This document shows, one piece after another, positions 27,102-36,761 of a DNA stretch of 60,057 nucleotides. The notes below the pieces were generated by a model. It ran no database searches. It worked only from the letters and a program-made list of their open reading frames with translations, and was not told the origin of the DNA. The DNA is from Oscillospiraceae bacterium (lineage in GTDB: Bacteria; Bacillota; Clostridia; Oscillospirales; Acutalibacteraceae). The position numbers were made by a program, and so were the translations under genes. Numbering within the stretch: the stretch's first letter is position 1; the number at the start of each line of letters is the position of its first letter. Where the stretch lies: the NCBI GenBank assembly GCA_015065925.1, contig SVPL01000009.1, positions 1-60,057 on the forward strand. The letters are read 5' to 3'.

Positions 27102-28475
27102 ATGAAAAATGCAGAAAAAAATATGGAAACTATTGTTGCCTTAGCAAAAGGCAGAGGCTTTGTGTATGCAGGCTCTGAAATTTACGGCGGTCTCTCAAAC
27201 ACTTGGGATTACGGCCCTTTGGGTGTTGAACTCAAAAATAATGTAAAAAAAGCCTGGTGGAAAAAATTTGTTCAGGAAAATCAATATAATGTTGGTTTGG
27301 ATAGCGCTATTTTAATGAATCCTCAGGTTTGGGTTGCTTCAGGTCATGTTGGTGGCTTCTCTGACCCTCTTATGGATTGTAAAGACTGTAAAACCCGTCA
27401 TCGTGCCGACAAGCTCATTGAAGATACAGGGGTTAATCCCGCTGGTTGGAGCTTCGAGCAGATGGCTGAATATATTAAGGAAAACAACATCGTTTGTCCT
27501 GATTGCGGTTCCTGTAATTTCACCGATATTCGTAAATTTAACCTTATGTTCAAAACCTTTCAGGGTGTTACAGAGGATGCTAAAAATGAAATCTATCTTC
27601 GTCCTGAAACGGCACAGGGTATTTTTGTAAACTTCGCTAATATTCAGCGTACTACCCGCCGTAAGCTTCCCTTTGGTGTTTGTCAGGTTGGTAAATCCTT
27701 CCGTAATGAAATTACTCCCGGTAACTTTATCTTCCGTACCCGTGAGTTTGAACAGATGGAGCTTGAATTTTTCTGCAAACCGGGTACTGATTTAGAGTGG
27801 TTTGCCTATTGGAAGGAAACCTGTAAAAATTGGTTGCTCAGTCTTGGTATGAAGGAGGAAAATCTTCGTCTTCGCGACCACGAAAAGGAGGAGCTTTCTC
27901 ACTATTCCAATGCAACTACCGACTTTGAATTTCTTTTCCCATTTGGTTGGGGTGAGCTTTGGGGTATTGCCGACCGTACCGATTTTGACCTTAATGCTCA
28001 TATGAAGGAATCCACTAAGAGCTTAGAATATTTCGACCAGGAAACAGGCGAAAAATTTGTACCTTATGTTATTGAGCCTTCTCTTGGTGCTGACCGTGTT
28101 CTTCTTGCCTTCCTTTGTGATGCTTATGATGAGGAAACTGATGAAAAGGGTGACACCCGTACAGTTCTTCGCTTACATCCTGCACTTGCTCCCTTCAAGG
28201 CTGCCGTTCTTCCTTTAAGCAAAAAGCTTTCCGAAAAAGCTATGGAAGTTTATCATATGCTTGCTAAGGATTATATGATTGATTTTGATGATGCAGGCTC
28301 AATTGGTAAGCGTTATCGTCGTGAAGATGAAATCGGTACACCTTTCTGCATTACTTATGATTTTGAAAGCGAAAATGACGGTTGCGTAACCGTTCGTGAC
28401 CGTGATACAATGCAGCAGGAGCGTATTGCTATATCTGAACTTCCTGCATATATTAAATCTAAAATGGAGTTTTAA
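27102..28475 (+). CDS. glyS: Glycyl-tRNA synthetase, dimeric class II type
   Basis: Charges tRNA-Gly. 457 aa in one chain, the alpha2 type (GlyQS/glyS1), not the alpha/beta form. Motifs: [20 protein letters not shown], motif 2 region [11 protein letters not shown] and [13 protein letters not shown], motif 3 region [12 protein letters not shown], plus a Cys pair CKDC and CPDCGSC in the insert. ATG 27102 has GGAGG 8 bp before. folE starts 2 bp after the stop, so folate and glycyl-tRNA genes share a transcript. Confidence 0.95.
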   Translation: MKNAEKNMETIVALAKGRGFVYAGSEIYGGLSNTWDYGPLGVELKNNVKKAWWKKFVQENQYNVGLDSAILMNPQVWVASGHVGGFSDPLMDCKDCKTRHRADKLIEDTGVNPAGWSFEQMAEYIKENNIVCPDCGSCNFTDIRKFNLMFKTFQGVTEDAKNEIYLRPETAQGIFVNFANIQRTTRRKLPFGVCQVGKSFRNEITPGNFIFRTREFEQMELEFFCKPGTDLEWFAYWKETCKNWLLSLGMKEENLRLRDHEKEELSHYSNATTDFEFLFPFGWGELWGIADRTDFDLNAHMKESTKSLEYFDQETGEKFVPYVIEPSLGADRVLLAFLCDAYDEETDEKGDTRTVLRLHPALAPFKAAVLPLSKKLSEKAMEVYHMLAKDYMIDFDDAGSIGKRYRREDEIGTPFCITYDFESENDGCVTVRDRDTMQQERIAISELPAYIKSKMEF

Positions 28476-28477
28476 CA

Positions 28478-29035
28478 TTGGATTTAAAAAGAATTGAAAA
28501 TGCCGTTAAGGAAATTTTAATTGCTATTGGTGAGGACCCTGAGCGCGAAGGTCTTGTGGAAACCCCTGCCCGTGTTGCCCGTATGTATGAGGAGATTTTC
28601 AGCGGTCTTTCTGAAGATCCTAAAAAACACATAAAAACCTTTTCAACCGGTAATGACGAAATGGTTGTTGTTCGTGATATACCTCTTTATTCTATGTGTG
28701 AGCATCATCTGTTACCCTTTGTCGGTAAGGCGCATATTGCCTATATTCCTCGTGACGGAATAGTAATTGGACTTTCTAAATTAGCCCGCATTGTTAACTG
28801 TTTTGCCCGCAGACCTCAACTTCAAGAAAGGCTTACCGCAAATGTAGCCGATTTTATTGAAAATGAGCTTAACACCTTAGGTGTTGCGGTTGTAATTGAG
28901 GCTGAGCATTTATGTATGACAATGCGTGGAGTGCGTGCTTCGGGCGCCGTTACTTGTACCTCTGCTCTAAGAGGAATTATGAGGTCGGACAGTCGTACTC
29001 GCGCAGAGGCGCTTAAGCATTTAGAGAAGAAGTAA
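28478..29035 (+). CDS. folE: GTP cyclohydrolase I
   Basis: First step of folate synthesis: GTP to dihydroneopterin triphosphate. Zinc and active-site motifs [10 protein letters not shown] and CMTMRGVR are present. 185 aa. TTG start directly after glyS, with no strong separate site, so translation is probably coupled. Confidence 0.95.
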   Translation: MDLKRIENAVKEILIAIGEDPEREGLVETPARVARMYEEIFSGLSEDPKKHIKTFSTGNDEMVVVRDIPLYSMCEHHLLPFVGKAHIAYIPRDGIVIGLSKLARIVNCFARRPQLQERLTANVADFIENELNTLGVAVVIEAEHLCMTMRGVRASGAVTCTSALRGIMRSDSRTRAEALKHLEKK

Positions 29036-29036
29036 T

Positions 29037-29885
29037 ATGAATAATAAACACACACAGTTCTGCTTTCGAGAGGGTTCTATCCCTCTTGGAAGCCGAACCT
29101 ATATTATGGGTATAATTAACGCAACACCCGATTCCTTTTCGGATGGTGGAGATAATTTTTCGGTTGAAAATGCTTTAAAAACCGCCATTCAAATGGAAAA
29201 ACAGGGGGCTGATATTTTAGATATAGGGGGGCAGTCTACACGGCATGACGCTATTCCCATTTCCTGTGATGAAGAATGGGAAAGGCTTGAAGAAATACTT
29301 CCCTCTGTTTTAAAGGCAACAAAATTACCTGTTTCGGTTGATACTTTTTATCCCGAGGTTGCTGAAAAAGCCCTTTCGATTGGTTGCCATATAATTAATG
29401 ATGTTAGTGGCACCGTTAACCCTAAGATGGCAGAGGTTATAAAAAAATATGGTGCGGGATGGGTGCTTATGAATTCGGCGGTAGAAGAAACGGACAATAT
29501 TGCAGAGTGTATTCATAACCGCTTATCAAATATGTTGGAAACTGCCGTTTCGCTAGGGGTTAATGCTCAAAATATATGTCTTGATCCCGGAATTGGTTTT
29601 GGCAAGACAATGGAGCAAAATTTAAAAATTGTTTTGGAAACAAATAATATTAAAATAAATGGCAATGCTTATTTGCTTGGTGCATCACGCAAAAGACTGA
29701 TCGGTTATGCCGTTGGTGATAACAGCTTGCCCTTTAAGGAGCGCGATTTTGGTACTGTCGCAATAAACACAATCGGTGTTTTGGGCGGTGCAGATATATT
29801 AAGGGTTCATAATGTTTCAGCAGCGGTTCAAGCCGCTTTGGTTACTGATGCCATTATTAAACAAGGGGAGGATTTAAATGTCTAA
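29037..29885 (+). CDS. folP: Dihydropteroate synthase
   Basis: Joins the pterin and p-aminobenzoate; the sulfonamide target. IMGIINATPDSFSDGG, DIGGQSTRHDA, DPGIGFGKT and ASRKRLIG are present. 282 aa. Starts 1 bp after folE and overlaps the next gene by 8 bp. Confidence 0.95.
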   Translation: MNNKHTQFCFREGSIPLGSRTYIMGIINATPDSFSDGGDNFSVENALKTAIQMEKQGADILDIGGQSTRHDAIPISCDEEWERLEEILPSVLKATKLPVSVDTFYPEVAEKALSIGCHIINDVSGTVNPKMAEVIKKYGAGWVLMNSAVEETDNIAECIHNRLSNMLETAVSLGVNAQNICLDPGIGFGKTMEQNLKIVLETNNIKINGNAYLLGASRKRLIGYAVGDNSLPFKERDFGTVAINTIGVLGGADILRVHNVSAAVQAALVTDAIIKQGEDLNV

Positions 29886-30516
29886 ATTAACAAAAATATC
29901 GGGAATTATAGGCGCTATAATTCTCATTATTTTAGATGCCTGGGTGATTTTTAATTCTTTTTCATTAAGTGGAATTGAAATTTTGAATACATTTATTATT
30001 AAAAATATGATTCCTTGCGGACTGCTTTTAGGTTGGTTAACACTTGATACAATTCGCAATAATACCCGTAAAAAATCCCTTTGTATAGTTACAATGGTTT
30101 TGTTTGTAATTACTGCTATTATTAGGGCTTTAACACTCGTGCTTTATATTTTAGAACGCATTTATGCAAACTATTTATCCTCAATGACTACTACCGATTA
30201 TTTGGATTTAGTTGAATTTGCAGCATATGGCATATTAGCCGTTGCGGCAGTATTTTTAATGATTTATCTTTTAAAAGGTAAGTTTGAAAAGACTTCTCTT
30301 GCACTTTGCGGAACTGCTGCTTTGTCGCTTTGCGTTATCTGGATTATTAATATTTATACTTTAATAACTGAAGCTGTAGATGTCTCAAGTGGTGTTTTTG
30401 AAGCTGCAGTAACATTTTTTAAAGACGGTTTAGCTCAGGATATAATTTTTATTTTGGGATATTTGTTTGTATTTTGGGTTTTAACCAGAATAATTAAAAG
30501 CAAGGAAAAGGCGTAG
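29878..30516 (+). CDS. Multi-pass membrane protein inside the folate operon, unknown
   Basis: 212 aa with about six hydrophobic segments (for example IIGAIILIILDAWVIF near the start and DIIFILGYLFVFWVLTRI at the end). I do not recognise the family. It has its own good site (GGGGAGG) and overlaps folP, with folB 3 bp downstream, so it is embedded in the pathway operon. A role in pterin or folate handling is only inferred from position. Confidence 0.75.
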   Translation: MSKLTKISGIIGAIILIILDAWVIFNSFSLSGIEILNTFIIKNMIPCGLLLGWLTLDTIRNNTRKKSLCIVTMVLFVITAIIRALTLVLYILERIYANYLSSMTTTDYLDLVEFAAYGILAVAAVFLMIYLLKGKFEKTSLALCGTAALSLCVIWIINIYTLITEAVDVSSGVFEAAVTFFKDGLAQDIIFILGYLFVFWVLTRIIKSKEKA

Positions 30517-30519
30517 ACT

Positions 30520-30879
30520 ATGGATGAAATATATATTAAGGGACTAAAAATTTTTGCTTATCACGGCGTAAATCCCGAAGAAACTGAAAACGGTCAGGAA
30601 TTTGAGCTTGATATTACAATGTTTGCCGACCTTTCTAAGGCAAGGGAAAGCGATAATTTGGAAGATACAATCAACTATGCCGCCGCTAGAAAGATTATTA
30701 ATGCGGCAATGACCGAGAGACCGTATAAACTAATCGAGCGCGCCGCAGAGGTTGTTGCGACTGCGCTTTTGGATAGTATAGACAAGCTTTTAAAGGTAGA
30801 AGTAATCCTTAAAAAACCTAACGCGCCTATGTCGGCGGTTTTTGATTATGTTGCCGTTAAAATCACAAAAAAGAGGTAG
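30520..30879 (+). CDS. folB: Dihydroneopterin aldolase
   Basis: 119 aa. The family start IYIKGLKIFAYHGVNPEE and conserved Glu/Lys (LKKPNAPM near residue 98) are seen. It splits dihydroneopterin to 6-hydroxymethyl-dihydropterin and glycolaldehyde. Next to folK. Confidence 0.94.
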   Translation: MDEIYIKGLKIFAYHGVNPEETENGQEFELDITMFADLSKARESDNLEDTINYAAARKIINAAMTERPYKLIERAAEVVATALLDSIDKLLKVEVILKKPNAPMSAVFDYVAVKITKKR

Positions 30880-30884
30880 TTAAT

Positions 30885-31349
30885 ATGTCAATTGCATTTG
30901 TTGGCATCGGTACAAATATGGGTGATGGGCTTTTAAATATTAATAGCGCCATTGAGTCTTTGAAGCTTTTGCCTAATACTTCGGTGGAAAAGGTTTCTAA
31001 TATTTATGAAACCGAGCCTTGGGGACTTAAAGAACAACCTAATTTCTTAAACGGAGTAATAAAACTTAATACAGAGCTTTCTCCAAATGCTTTGTTGGGT
31101 GCGTTGTTGGGAATTGAAGCGGCTATTGGCAGAGTAAGGGAAATAAAAAACGGCCCAAGGGTTTTGGATTTAGATTTGCTTGTTTACGATAATGTAACAA
31201 TGAACACACCTGAACTGGTTTTACCCCATCCCTTTATGTTAGAAAGAGAATTTGTTTTAAAGCCTTTAACAGAATTAACTTCTGAAAATAAATATTTAGT
31301 GGCTCTTAATAATCTTAAGCAAGGTACAGTGTGGCTATATGAACCGTAA
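30885..31349 (+). CDS. folK: Hydroxymethyl-dihydropterin pyrophosphokinase
   Basis: 154 aa. GIGTNMGDG at the start, NIYETEPWG and GPRVLDLDLLVYD are the HPPK motifs, followed by LPHPFM. It completes the set folE-folP-folB-folK. No pabABC or folC is in the window. Confidence 0.95.
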   Translation: MSIAFVGIGTNMGDGLLNINSAIESLKLLPNTSVEKVSNIYETEPWGLKEQPNFLNGVIKLNTELSPNALLGALLGIEAAIGRVREIKNGPRVLDLDLLVYDNVTMNTPELVLPHPFMLEREFVLKPLTELTSENKYLVALNNLKQGTVWLYEP

Positions 31350-31677
31350 ACTTATAACAGGTTTGGATGTTGTTTTAATTCTATTAATTATTATAGCGAT
31401 CGTCGCTATAACGCTTTCTTTTTGGTCATCTGATGTGGGCAACAAGGTCGTAATAACTGTTAACGAGGAAATTATAGGTGAATATTCCTTAAGCACCAAT
31501 TTAACCAAAGAGATTAAAACCGAATACGGTAGTAACACTTTAATAATTTCAAAGGGCGAATGTTATATTATTAATGCAGATTGTCGTGACGGTATATGTG
31601 TTAGTCGCGGTAAAATCAGTAAAATAGGGGAGAGTATAGTCTGCCTTCCCCATAAAATGATTGTAGAGATTAAATAA
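31339..31677 (+). CDS. NusG domain II-containing membrane protein
   Basis: 112 aa. One N-terminal membrane helix (about 8-28), then a NusG-II beta domain with a CRDGIC-type pair (ADCRDGICVSRG) and CLPHKMIVEI near the end. In Clostridia this gene is typically paired with a Gx transporter and sometimes with rnf or apbE. It overlaps folK by 11 bp. Confidence 0.87.
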   Translation: MNRKLITGLDVVLILLIIIAIVAITLSFWSSDVGNKVVITVNEEIIGEYSLSTNLTKEIKTEYGSNTLIISKGECYIINADCRDGICVSRGKISKIGESIVCLPHKMIVEIK

Positions 31678-31679
31678 TT

Positions 31680-32171
31680 ATGAAAACAACTGTTGCAAAA
31701 AAAGTATCTTTATATGGATTTTTAACAGGGGCGGCACTTTTATTCGGATATGTTGAATATTTGGTGCCGCTTAACTTTATTGCGCCGGGCGTTAAGCTAG
31801 GCATTTCTAACATTATTGTTTTGATTTTAATAATTATAAATAAATATAAAGAAGCTGTATTCATAAATATAGCCAGAATTTTATTGTCGGCTTTGTTGTT
31901 TGTAACACCGTTTAGCCTTATTTTTTCATTATCCGCGGGAATTGTAAGTACAATAGTTATGATTATTCTAAGCAGATTTAAACAATTCGGGGTTATTGGA
32001 ATAAGCGCAATGGGCGGAACAATACATAATGGTGTTCAACTTTGTGTGGCATATTTCACCGTTGGTGAAGGTGTTATGTTTTATTTGCCTTTTTTGATTT
32101 TAGCAGGAATTGTTGCAGGAATAGCCGTTGGATTTTTAGCTTGGATACTTCTGAAAAAAGTTGATTTTTAA
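31680..32171 (+). CDS. Gx transporter family (ECF-like) membrane protein
   Basis: 163 aa, about five membrane helices, with GYVEYLVPLNFIAPGVKLG and a Gly-rich last helix. Family members were once called heptaprenyl diphosphate synthase component I and resemble ECF S components. Substrate unknown. It begins 2 bp after the NusG-II gene. A terminator follows. Confidence 0.85.
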   Translation: MKTTVAKKVSLYGFLTGAALLFGYVEYLVPLNFIAPGVKLGISNIIVLILIIINKYKEAVFINIARILLSALLFVTPFSLIFSLSAGIVSTIVMIILSRFKQFGVIGISAMGGTIHNGVQLCVAYFTVGEGVMFYLPFLILAGIVAGIAVGFLAWILLKKVDF

Positions 32172-32181
32172 AATGAACCAA

Positions 32182-32208
32182 AAAGCCCGTGCAAATTCGC
32201 ACGGGCTT
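32182..32208. terminator. Bidirectional terminator between Gx transporter and fba
   Basis: Stem AAAGCCCGTGC/GCACGGGCTTT with a short loop; T- and A-rich on both sides. Confidence 0.88.
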
Positions 32209-32234
32209 TAAAAATATCAAATAAATCTATTCAA

Positions 32235-33170
32235 TTAAGCCTTGTCGTTGCAACCAAGAACATTCTTAATCTTGTGCTCAACCATACCCTTAATAGCAGT
32301 ACGACCGTCGCCAAGGTATTGTCTGGGATCAAAATGCTCAGGGCTCTCTGCAAAGTGCTTACGGATAGCGCCTGTCATTGCCAAACGGAGGTCAGAGTCA
32401 ATGTTGATTTTGCAAACAGCCATAGTAGCAGCCTTGCGAAGCATATCCTCGGGAATACCAATAGCATCGGGCATTTTGCCACCGTAGGTGTTAACCATTT
32501 CAACAAACTCGGGAACAACAGAGGATGCGCCGTGTAATACAATGGGGAAGCCGGGGAGACGCTTGCTAACCTCTTCAAGAATATCAAAGCGGAGCTGAGG
32601 ATTTTGACCGGGCTTGAATTTGTAAGCGCCGTGGCTTGTACCAATTGCAATTGCAAGTGAATCAACACCTGTGCGGGTTACAAAATCTTCAACCTGATCG
32701 GGATCGGTAAAGGAGGCATCTTCTGCAGAAACATTAACATCATCCTCAATACCTGCAAGCTGACCGAGCTCACCTTCAACGGTAACACCGCGAGCGTGTG
32801 CATACTCAACAACCTTTTTGGTAAGAGCAACATTTTCTTCATAATCAAGGTGAGAACCGTCAATCATAACGGAAGTGAAACCACCGTCAATACAGCTTTT
32901 GCAAAGCTCGAAGGAATCACCGTGGTCAAGGTGAAGTGCAATGGGAAGACCTGTTTCTTCAACAGCAGCCTCAACAAGCTTTACAAGGTAGGTGTGATTA
33001 GCATACTTACGGGCACCCGCAGAAACCTGAAGAATCATAGGTGCGTTAAGTGCTTTACCGGCCTCGGTAATACCTTGGATAATTTCCATGTTGTTTACAT
33101 TGAAAGCGCCGATAGCGTAACCGCCCTCATAAGCCTTCTTGAACATTTCTTTTGTGTTTACTAATGGCAT
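32235..33170 (-). CDS. fba: Class II fructose-bisphosphate aldolase
   Basis: Zinc-dependent glycolytic/gluconeogenic enzyme. Motifs GAFNVNNME at the start, LHLDHGDSFE (zinc His and catalytic Asp), GTSHGAYKF and LHGASS are seen. 311 aa. ATG at 33170 has GGAG 10 bp upstream; the GTG at 33179 is a possible alternative. GC and codon use (many C-ending codons) suggest high expression. Confidence 0.96.
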   Translation of the reverse strand: MPLVNTKEMFKKAYEGGYAIGAFNVNNMEIIQGITEAGKALNAPMILQVSAGARKYANHTYLVKLVEAAVEETGLPIALHLDHGDSFELCKSCIDGGFTSVMIDGSHLDYEENVALTKKVVEYAHARGVTVEGELGQLAGIEDDVNVSAEDASFTDPDQVEDFVTRTGVDSLAIAIGTSHGAYKFKPGQNPQLRFDILEEVSKRLPGFPIVLHGASSVVPEFVEMVNTYGGKMPDAIGIPEDMLRKAATMAVCKINIDSDLRLAMTGAIRKHFAESPEHFDPRQYLGDGRTAIKGMVEHKIKNVLGCNDKA

Positions 33171-33315
33171 ATTTGTCACACTCCAAAATAATAATTTTAC
33201 CTTAGTATTATACTATATATTCTTCAAAAAATAAAGGGGTATTTTAAATTTTTAATATTTTGATATTTTATGCTGATTTTTGAATATAAATTGATATATT
33301 TTTAACAAACAAATT

Positions 33316-34137
33316 CTATTTATTATCATCAAAATTGATTTTTTCGGTTCGGGCATAGTGAAAAATGTATTGTTGAATAACTCCCGCACAATCTTCAAGT
33401 CCGTCGGGGAGCTTATTATCAAATAAAACTGCCATAGCGCGTTTCATCCAAACATCCATAGGGAAAGCGTTTAAAAAGCCCAATCCAAAAAGCAAGGTGC
33501 AGTCGGCAACCTTCGGGCCGACACCTGTAATGGTCATTAGAATGTTTCTGGCATCGTCTATATTTAGCGTATGCAGAGAATTTAAATCTATTTCGGTGGA
33601 GCATTTTTTAGCGGCGCTTAATATGTATTTTGCCCTGAAGCCCGAACGCAGGGGAGCCAAATCTTCTACTGTCAGGTTCGCCAGCCTTTCGGCGGAGGGG
33701 AAGGTGTATCCACCCTCAATTTTATCTCCAAAGTTTTCACATAAACGGTCAATTATGCCTTTAATTCTTGGAATATTGTTGTTTTGTGAGATTATAAAGG
33801 AGCAAAGCGCCTCCCACGGGTCCTGCTTTAAAAGCCTTATACCGCCGCAGTTTTGGGTGATTTGATTTAAAAGCTCGGTTTTTTGTGCTCTTTGGAGAAT
33901 TTCATTATAATCCCTTTCAAAATCAAAATATTTTTTCCAAATATTGTTATAGTCTTCTTCTGTAGTATTATAAAAAATCAAATTATTTTCTTCTTGTTTA
34001 ATTTTTAAGTATTTGCCCATTGCAACCCCTTCGAAACAGCCATCCTCGGTTGTTATCCAGCGGAAAGCCTGACCGCAATCAAGGGTAAGCGCTAAATCAA
34101 AGGGTGAGATATTTTCAATAATTAAATTTTCACTCAT
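33316..34137 (-). CDS. 8-oxoguanine DNA glycosylase (Ogg1-type)
   Basis: Base-excision repair glycosylase/lyase, 273 aa. N-terminal OGG domain with LDCGQAFRW, then the HhH-GPD motif TGVGPKVADC (catalytic Lys) and AFPMDVWMKR (catalytic Asp). A related 3-methyladenine glycosylase function is possible, but the Lys favours Ogg activity. RBS CAGGAG upstream of ATG. Confidence 0.9.
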   Translation of the reverse strand: MSENLIIENISPFDLALTLDCGQAFRWITTEDGCFEGVAMGKYLKIKQEENNLIFYNTTEEDYNNIWKKYFDFERDYNEILQRAQKTELLNQITQNCGGIRLLKQDPWEALCSFIISQNNNIPRIKGIIDRLCENFGDKIEGGYTFPSAERLANLTVEDLAPLRSGFRAKYILSAAKKCSTEIDLNSLHTLNIDDARNILMTITGVGPKVADCTLLFGLGFLNAFPMDVWMKRAMAVLFDNKLPDGLEDCAGVIQQYIFHYARTEKINFDDNK

Positions 34138-34246
34138 AAGAAACTCCTGATATTTGTTTTTTACAGTATAACATATTTATTTTTTAAAGTCAAAAAATAA
34201 ATATGTAAAAAGTTCACTTTTTTACCATTTTGGTTCAATTTTGGCA

Positions 34247-34275
34247 TTGAAAAGTGTTAGTTTATATCCTATAAT
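34247..34275 (+). promoter_or_regulatory. Sigma-A promoter of the AraC-oxidoreductase operon
   Basis: TTGAAA (34247-34252), 17 bp, TATAAT (34270-34275). Confidence 0.65.
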
Positions 34276-34303
34276 AAAAAACAGTAAGAAAAGGGGTGAG
34301 ATT

Positions 34304-35215
34304 TTGAATTTTGAAAAAATAAGCATTAGTGAAATTCGTCCGTTTGTAAGATTTTCAATACATAATTCACAGCTTGTGCACGCTTCTTATGTTGTAGCTC
34401 TGGAGCATAGAATTTTCTATGTTGAAGATGGTGAAGCAAGGTTTTGCGTAGCGGGTAAAGCATATACTTTGCAGAAAAATGATGTCTTTTATGTAAGCGC
34501 AGGTACACCGTATAAAATGGAAGCCTATAAGGATTCAAATATTTATACCCTGTATTTTGATTTAACGATGAAAAATTCTGATTTTCTTGAAAGAATAAAA
34601 CCATATGGAATTCAAAATATAGATAATATTCCAAATTGCATATCCGATAAATATATATGTAATTTCAGACTTGTGAATGGCGACGATGAAATAACTTTTA
34701 TATATTCAAATGAAAATCCAACTGTTTTAAAGTGGTTGAACCGAATTAAAGCATACATTAGGGATAATACCGAAAACGAATATACAAAAAATATTGTGTC
34801 AGGACTTATGATAGTTCTTCTTTCTAAAATGCTGGAATATAACAACACATATAGCAAACATAAATCATCTGTTCAGCTTGCAAATGATGTTATTGAATAT
34901 ATACATAAAAATTATAACAAAAAAATTACTTTGGATGATATATCTGAAGAATTCAATTTTAATAAAACCTATTTAAATCGCTGTGTAAAAAGCGAAACGG
35001 GTTTTTCAATTTTTAGATATTTGTTAAATTATAGAATGGAACAGGCTATGAAGCTGTTAATGTATAGTAATATGTCGGTGTTTGAGGTTGCCGAAAGTGT
35101 TGGCTTTGAAAATACTAAAAGCTTCAGTATAGCCTTTAAAAAGTTTTATTCAATATCCCCATCAAAGGTGTCGGGGATTAAATCTAAAAATAAGAAAGGT
35201 GTAATTTATGAATAA
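34304..35215 (+). CDS. AraC-family transcription regulator
   Basis: 303 aa: an N-terminal cupin-like sensor (about 20-120) and two C-terminal HTH motifs (about 205-300; ITLDDISEEFNFNKTYLNRC and MSVFEVAESVGFENTKSFS). A sugar or related compound is the usual ligand. TTG at 34304 is chosen because AAGGGGTG lies 5 bp upstream and the promoter -10 box at 34270 excludes earlier starts. It overlaps the FAD oxidoreductase by 8 bp, its likely target. Confidence 0.9.
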   Translation: MNFEKISISEIRPFVRFSIHNSQLVHASYVVALEHRIFYVEDGEARFCVAGKAYTLQKNDVFYVSAGTPYKMEAYKDSNIYTLYFDLTMKNSDFLERIKPYGIQNIDNIPNCISDKYICNFRLVNGDDEITFIYSNENPTVLKWLNRIKAYIRDNTENEYTKNIVSGLMIVLLSKMLEYNNTYSKHKSSVQLANDVIEYIHKNYNKKITLDDISEEFNFNKTYLNRCVKSETGFSIFRYLLNYRMEQAMKLLMYSNMSVFEVAESVGFENTKSFSIAFKKFYSISPSKVSGIKSKNKKGVIYE

Positions 35216-36647
35216 AATTGAATTTTATAGCAGTTTACCCATAATTAAAGAAGCTGAGGTGGTGGTTGCAGGCGGCGGTCTTGCGGGGTGTGCCGCAGCA
35301 ATTGCATCTGCACGTTATGGTGCAAAAACCTTGCTTATTGAATCGGGTGGATGTCTTGGCGGCGCCGCTACGGCAGGGCTTGTTGCACCTATATCTTCTA
35401 TTTCAACCAAAACATCGGGTGAAAAATTTGGTGGTATTTTGTGGGAGGTTTTAGATTCTGTTGTGGAAAAAGCAAAGGCTTATTGCAACAGCACTCACGC
35501 GCCACATAGCGCCCTTCATCTTTACAAATATGTGCTTATGGAAAAGTTGGTTGAAAGTAATGCGGAAATATTATTTCACGCCTTTGTTACCGATGTTGTT
35601 AGTGATGAAGATGGTAAAATTAAAGAGCTTATTGTTTCAACCAAAGACGGTCTTAAAAGAATTTTAGGTAAAGCTTTTATTGATACAACAGGCGATGGAG
35701 ATGTAATGGGAAAATCCAACGCCAAAACCATTATAGGCAGCGAGCCAAATGTTTTGGGTGTTATTTCACAAAATGAGGAATTAAAAGGCGGTGCAAAGGG
35801 CACAGATTTTCTTCCCGATGATTACGTAGGTCAATTGCAACCCGTATCACTTATGATGCAGTTTGGAAATGTGAATGTTGAAAAAGCACAAAAATATATG
35901 AACAAAAAAATCACCTATGAGGAGTTGGGAACAACTAAAGAGGAATTTTCTAAGTGGAAGTATGCAAATACTCTTGGTTTTGAAATTGCTGATGATGAGT
36001 TCGTACCAATGCCGCAGGGCAGAGTATGGCTTGTGTACGCTCAGCGTAAGGATGTTGCAACCGTTAATATGTCACGAGTTTTAGGTGTTAACGCCTGTGA
36101 TCCAATCAGTTATTCAGATGCAGAGGTTAAAGCGGGACTTCAGCTTATTGCTATTATTGATTTTCTTAAAACCTTTGTCCCGGGATTTAAAAATTCCTAT
36201 TTTATGGAAAGCTCAAATACCCTTGGTATACGTGAAAGTCGCAGACTTATAGGTGATTATCTGCTTTCGGGTAATGAGGTTGTAGAGTGCGCACGGTTTG
36301 AAGATGCTATTGCACACGGTTCGTATATTATAGATATTCACGATCCAACAGGCAAGCGTATGGCAATAGGCGGTAAAATTGAAAAAGAATACTATTCAAT
36401 ACCGTACCGTAGTTTGATTACCGCAAGAGTTCCCAATTTGGCGACGGCGGGTAGATCTATCTCTGCCGACCATGTTGCGACATCTTCAACAAGAATTCAG
36501 GGAACTGCAATGCTCACAGGACAGGCGGCTGGTATTGCTGCGGCAATGGCTGTAAAAAACAATTGCTCGATGGGTGAGGTTGATGTAAAAAATCTTCAAA
36601 ATCAACTTATAAATGATGGTGTTTTCCTAAAACCACTAAATTTTTAA
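35208..36647 (+). CDS. FAD-dependent oxidoreductase
   Basis: 479 aa of the FAD-oxidoreductase (PF12831-like) family. Rossmann motif VVVAGGGLAGCAAA near residue 18-31, ESGGCLGGAAT, DTTGDGDVMG, and a C-terminal FAD contact ATAGRSISADHVA. The substrate is unknown. Relatives are found in sugar-acid and polysaccharide clusters. It is co-transcribed with the AraC regulator. Confidence 0.87.
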   Translation: MNKIEFYSSLPIIKEAEVVVAGGGLAGCAAAIASARYGAKTLLIESGGCLGGAATAGLVAPISSISTKTSGEKFGGILWEVLDSVVEKAKAYCNSTHAPHSALHLYKYVLMEKLVESNAEILFHAFVTDVVSDEDGKIKELIVSTKDGLKRILGKAFIDTTGDGDVMGKSNAKTIIGSEPNVLGVISQNEELKGGAKGTDFLPDDYVGQLQPVSLMMQFGNVNVEKAQKYMNKKITYEELGTTKEEFSKWKYANTLGFEIADDEFVPMPQGRVWLVYAQRKDVATVNMSRVLGVNACDPISYSDAEVKAGLQLIAIIDFLKTFVPGFKNSYFMESSNTLGIRESRRLIGDYLLSGNEVVECARFEDAIAHGSYIIDIHDPTGKRMAIGGKIEKEYYSIPYRSLITARVPNLATAGRSISADHVATSSTRIQGTAMLTGQAAGIAAAMAVKNNCSMGEVDVKNLQNQLINDGVFLKPLNF

Positions 36648-36652
36648 ATTTA

Positions 36653-36697
36653 AATCCCATATTGCTACAAAAATAGCGATATGGGATTATTTTTATA
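36653..36697 (+). terminator. Intrinsic terminator after FAD oxidoreductase
   Basis: Stem AATCCCATAT(TGCT) / (AGCG)ATATGGGATT, then ATTTTTATA. Confidence 0.82.
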
Positions 36698-36726
36698 TTG
36701 AATTTTAATATTAAATTTGGTAAAAT
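36698..36726 (+). promoter_or_regulatory. Sigma-A promoter of DUF6062-SGNH-GH25 group
   Basis: TTGAAT (36698-36703), 17 bp, TAAAAT (36721-36726). Confidence 0.6.
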
Positions 36727-36761
36727 GTTAGTGTAGTGATTTTTTAAAAACAGGTGATTTT

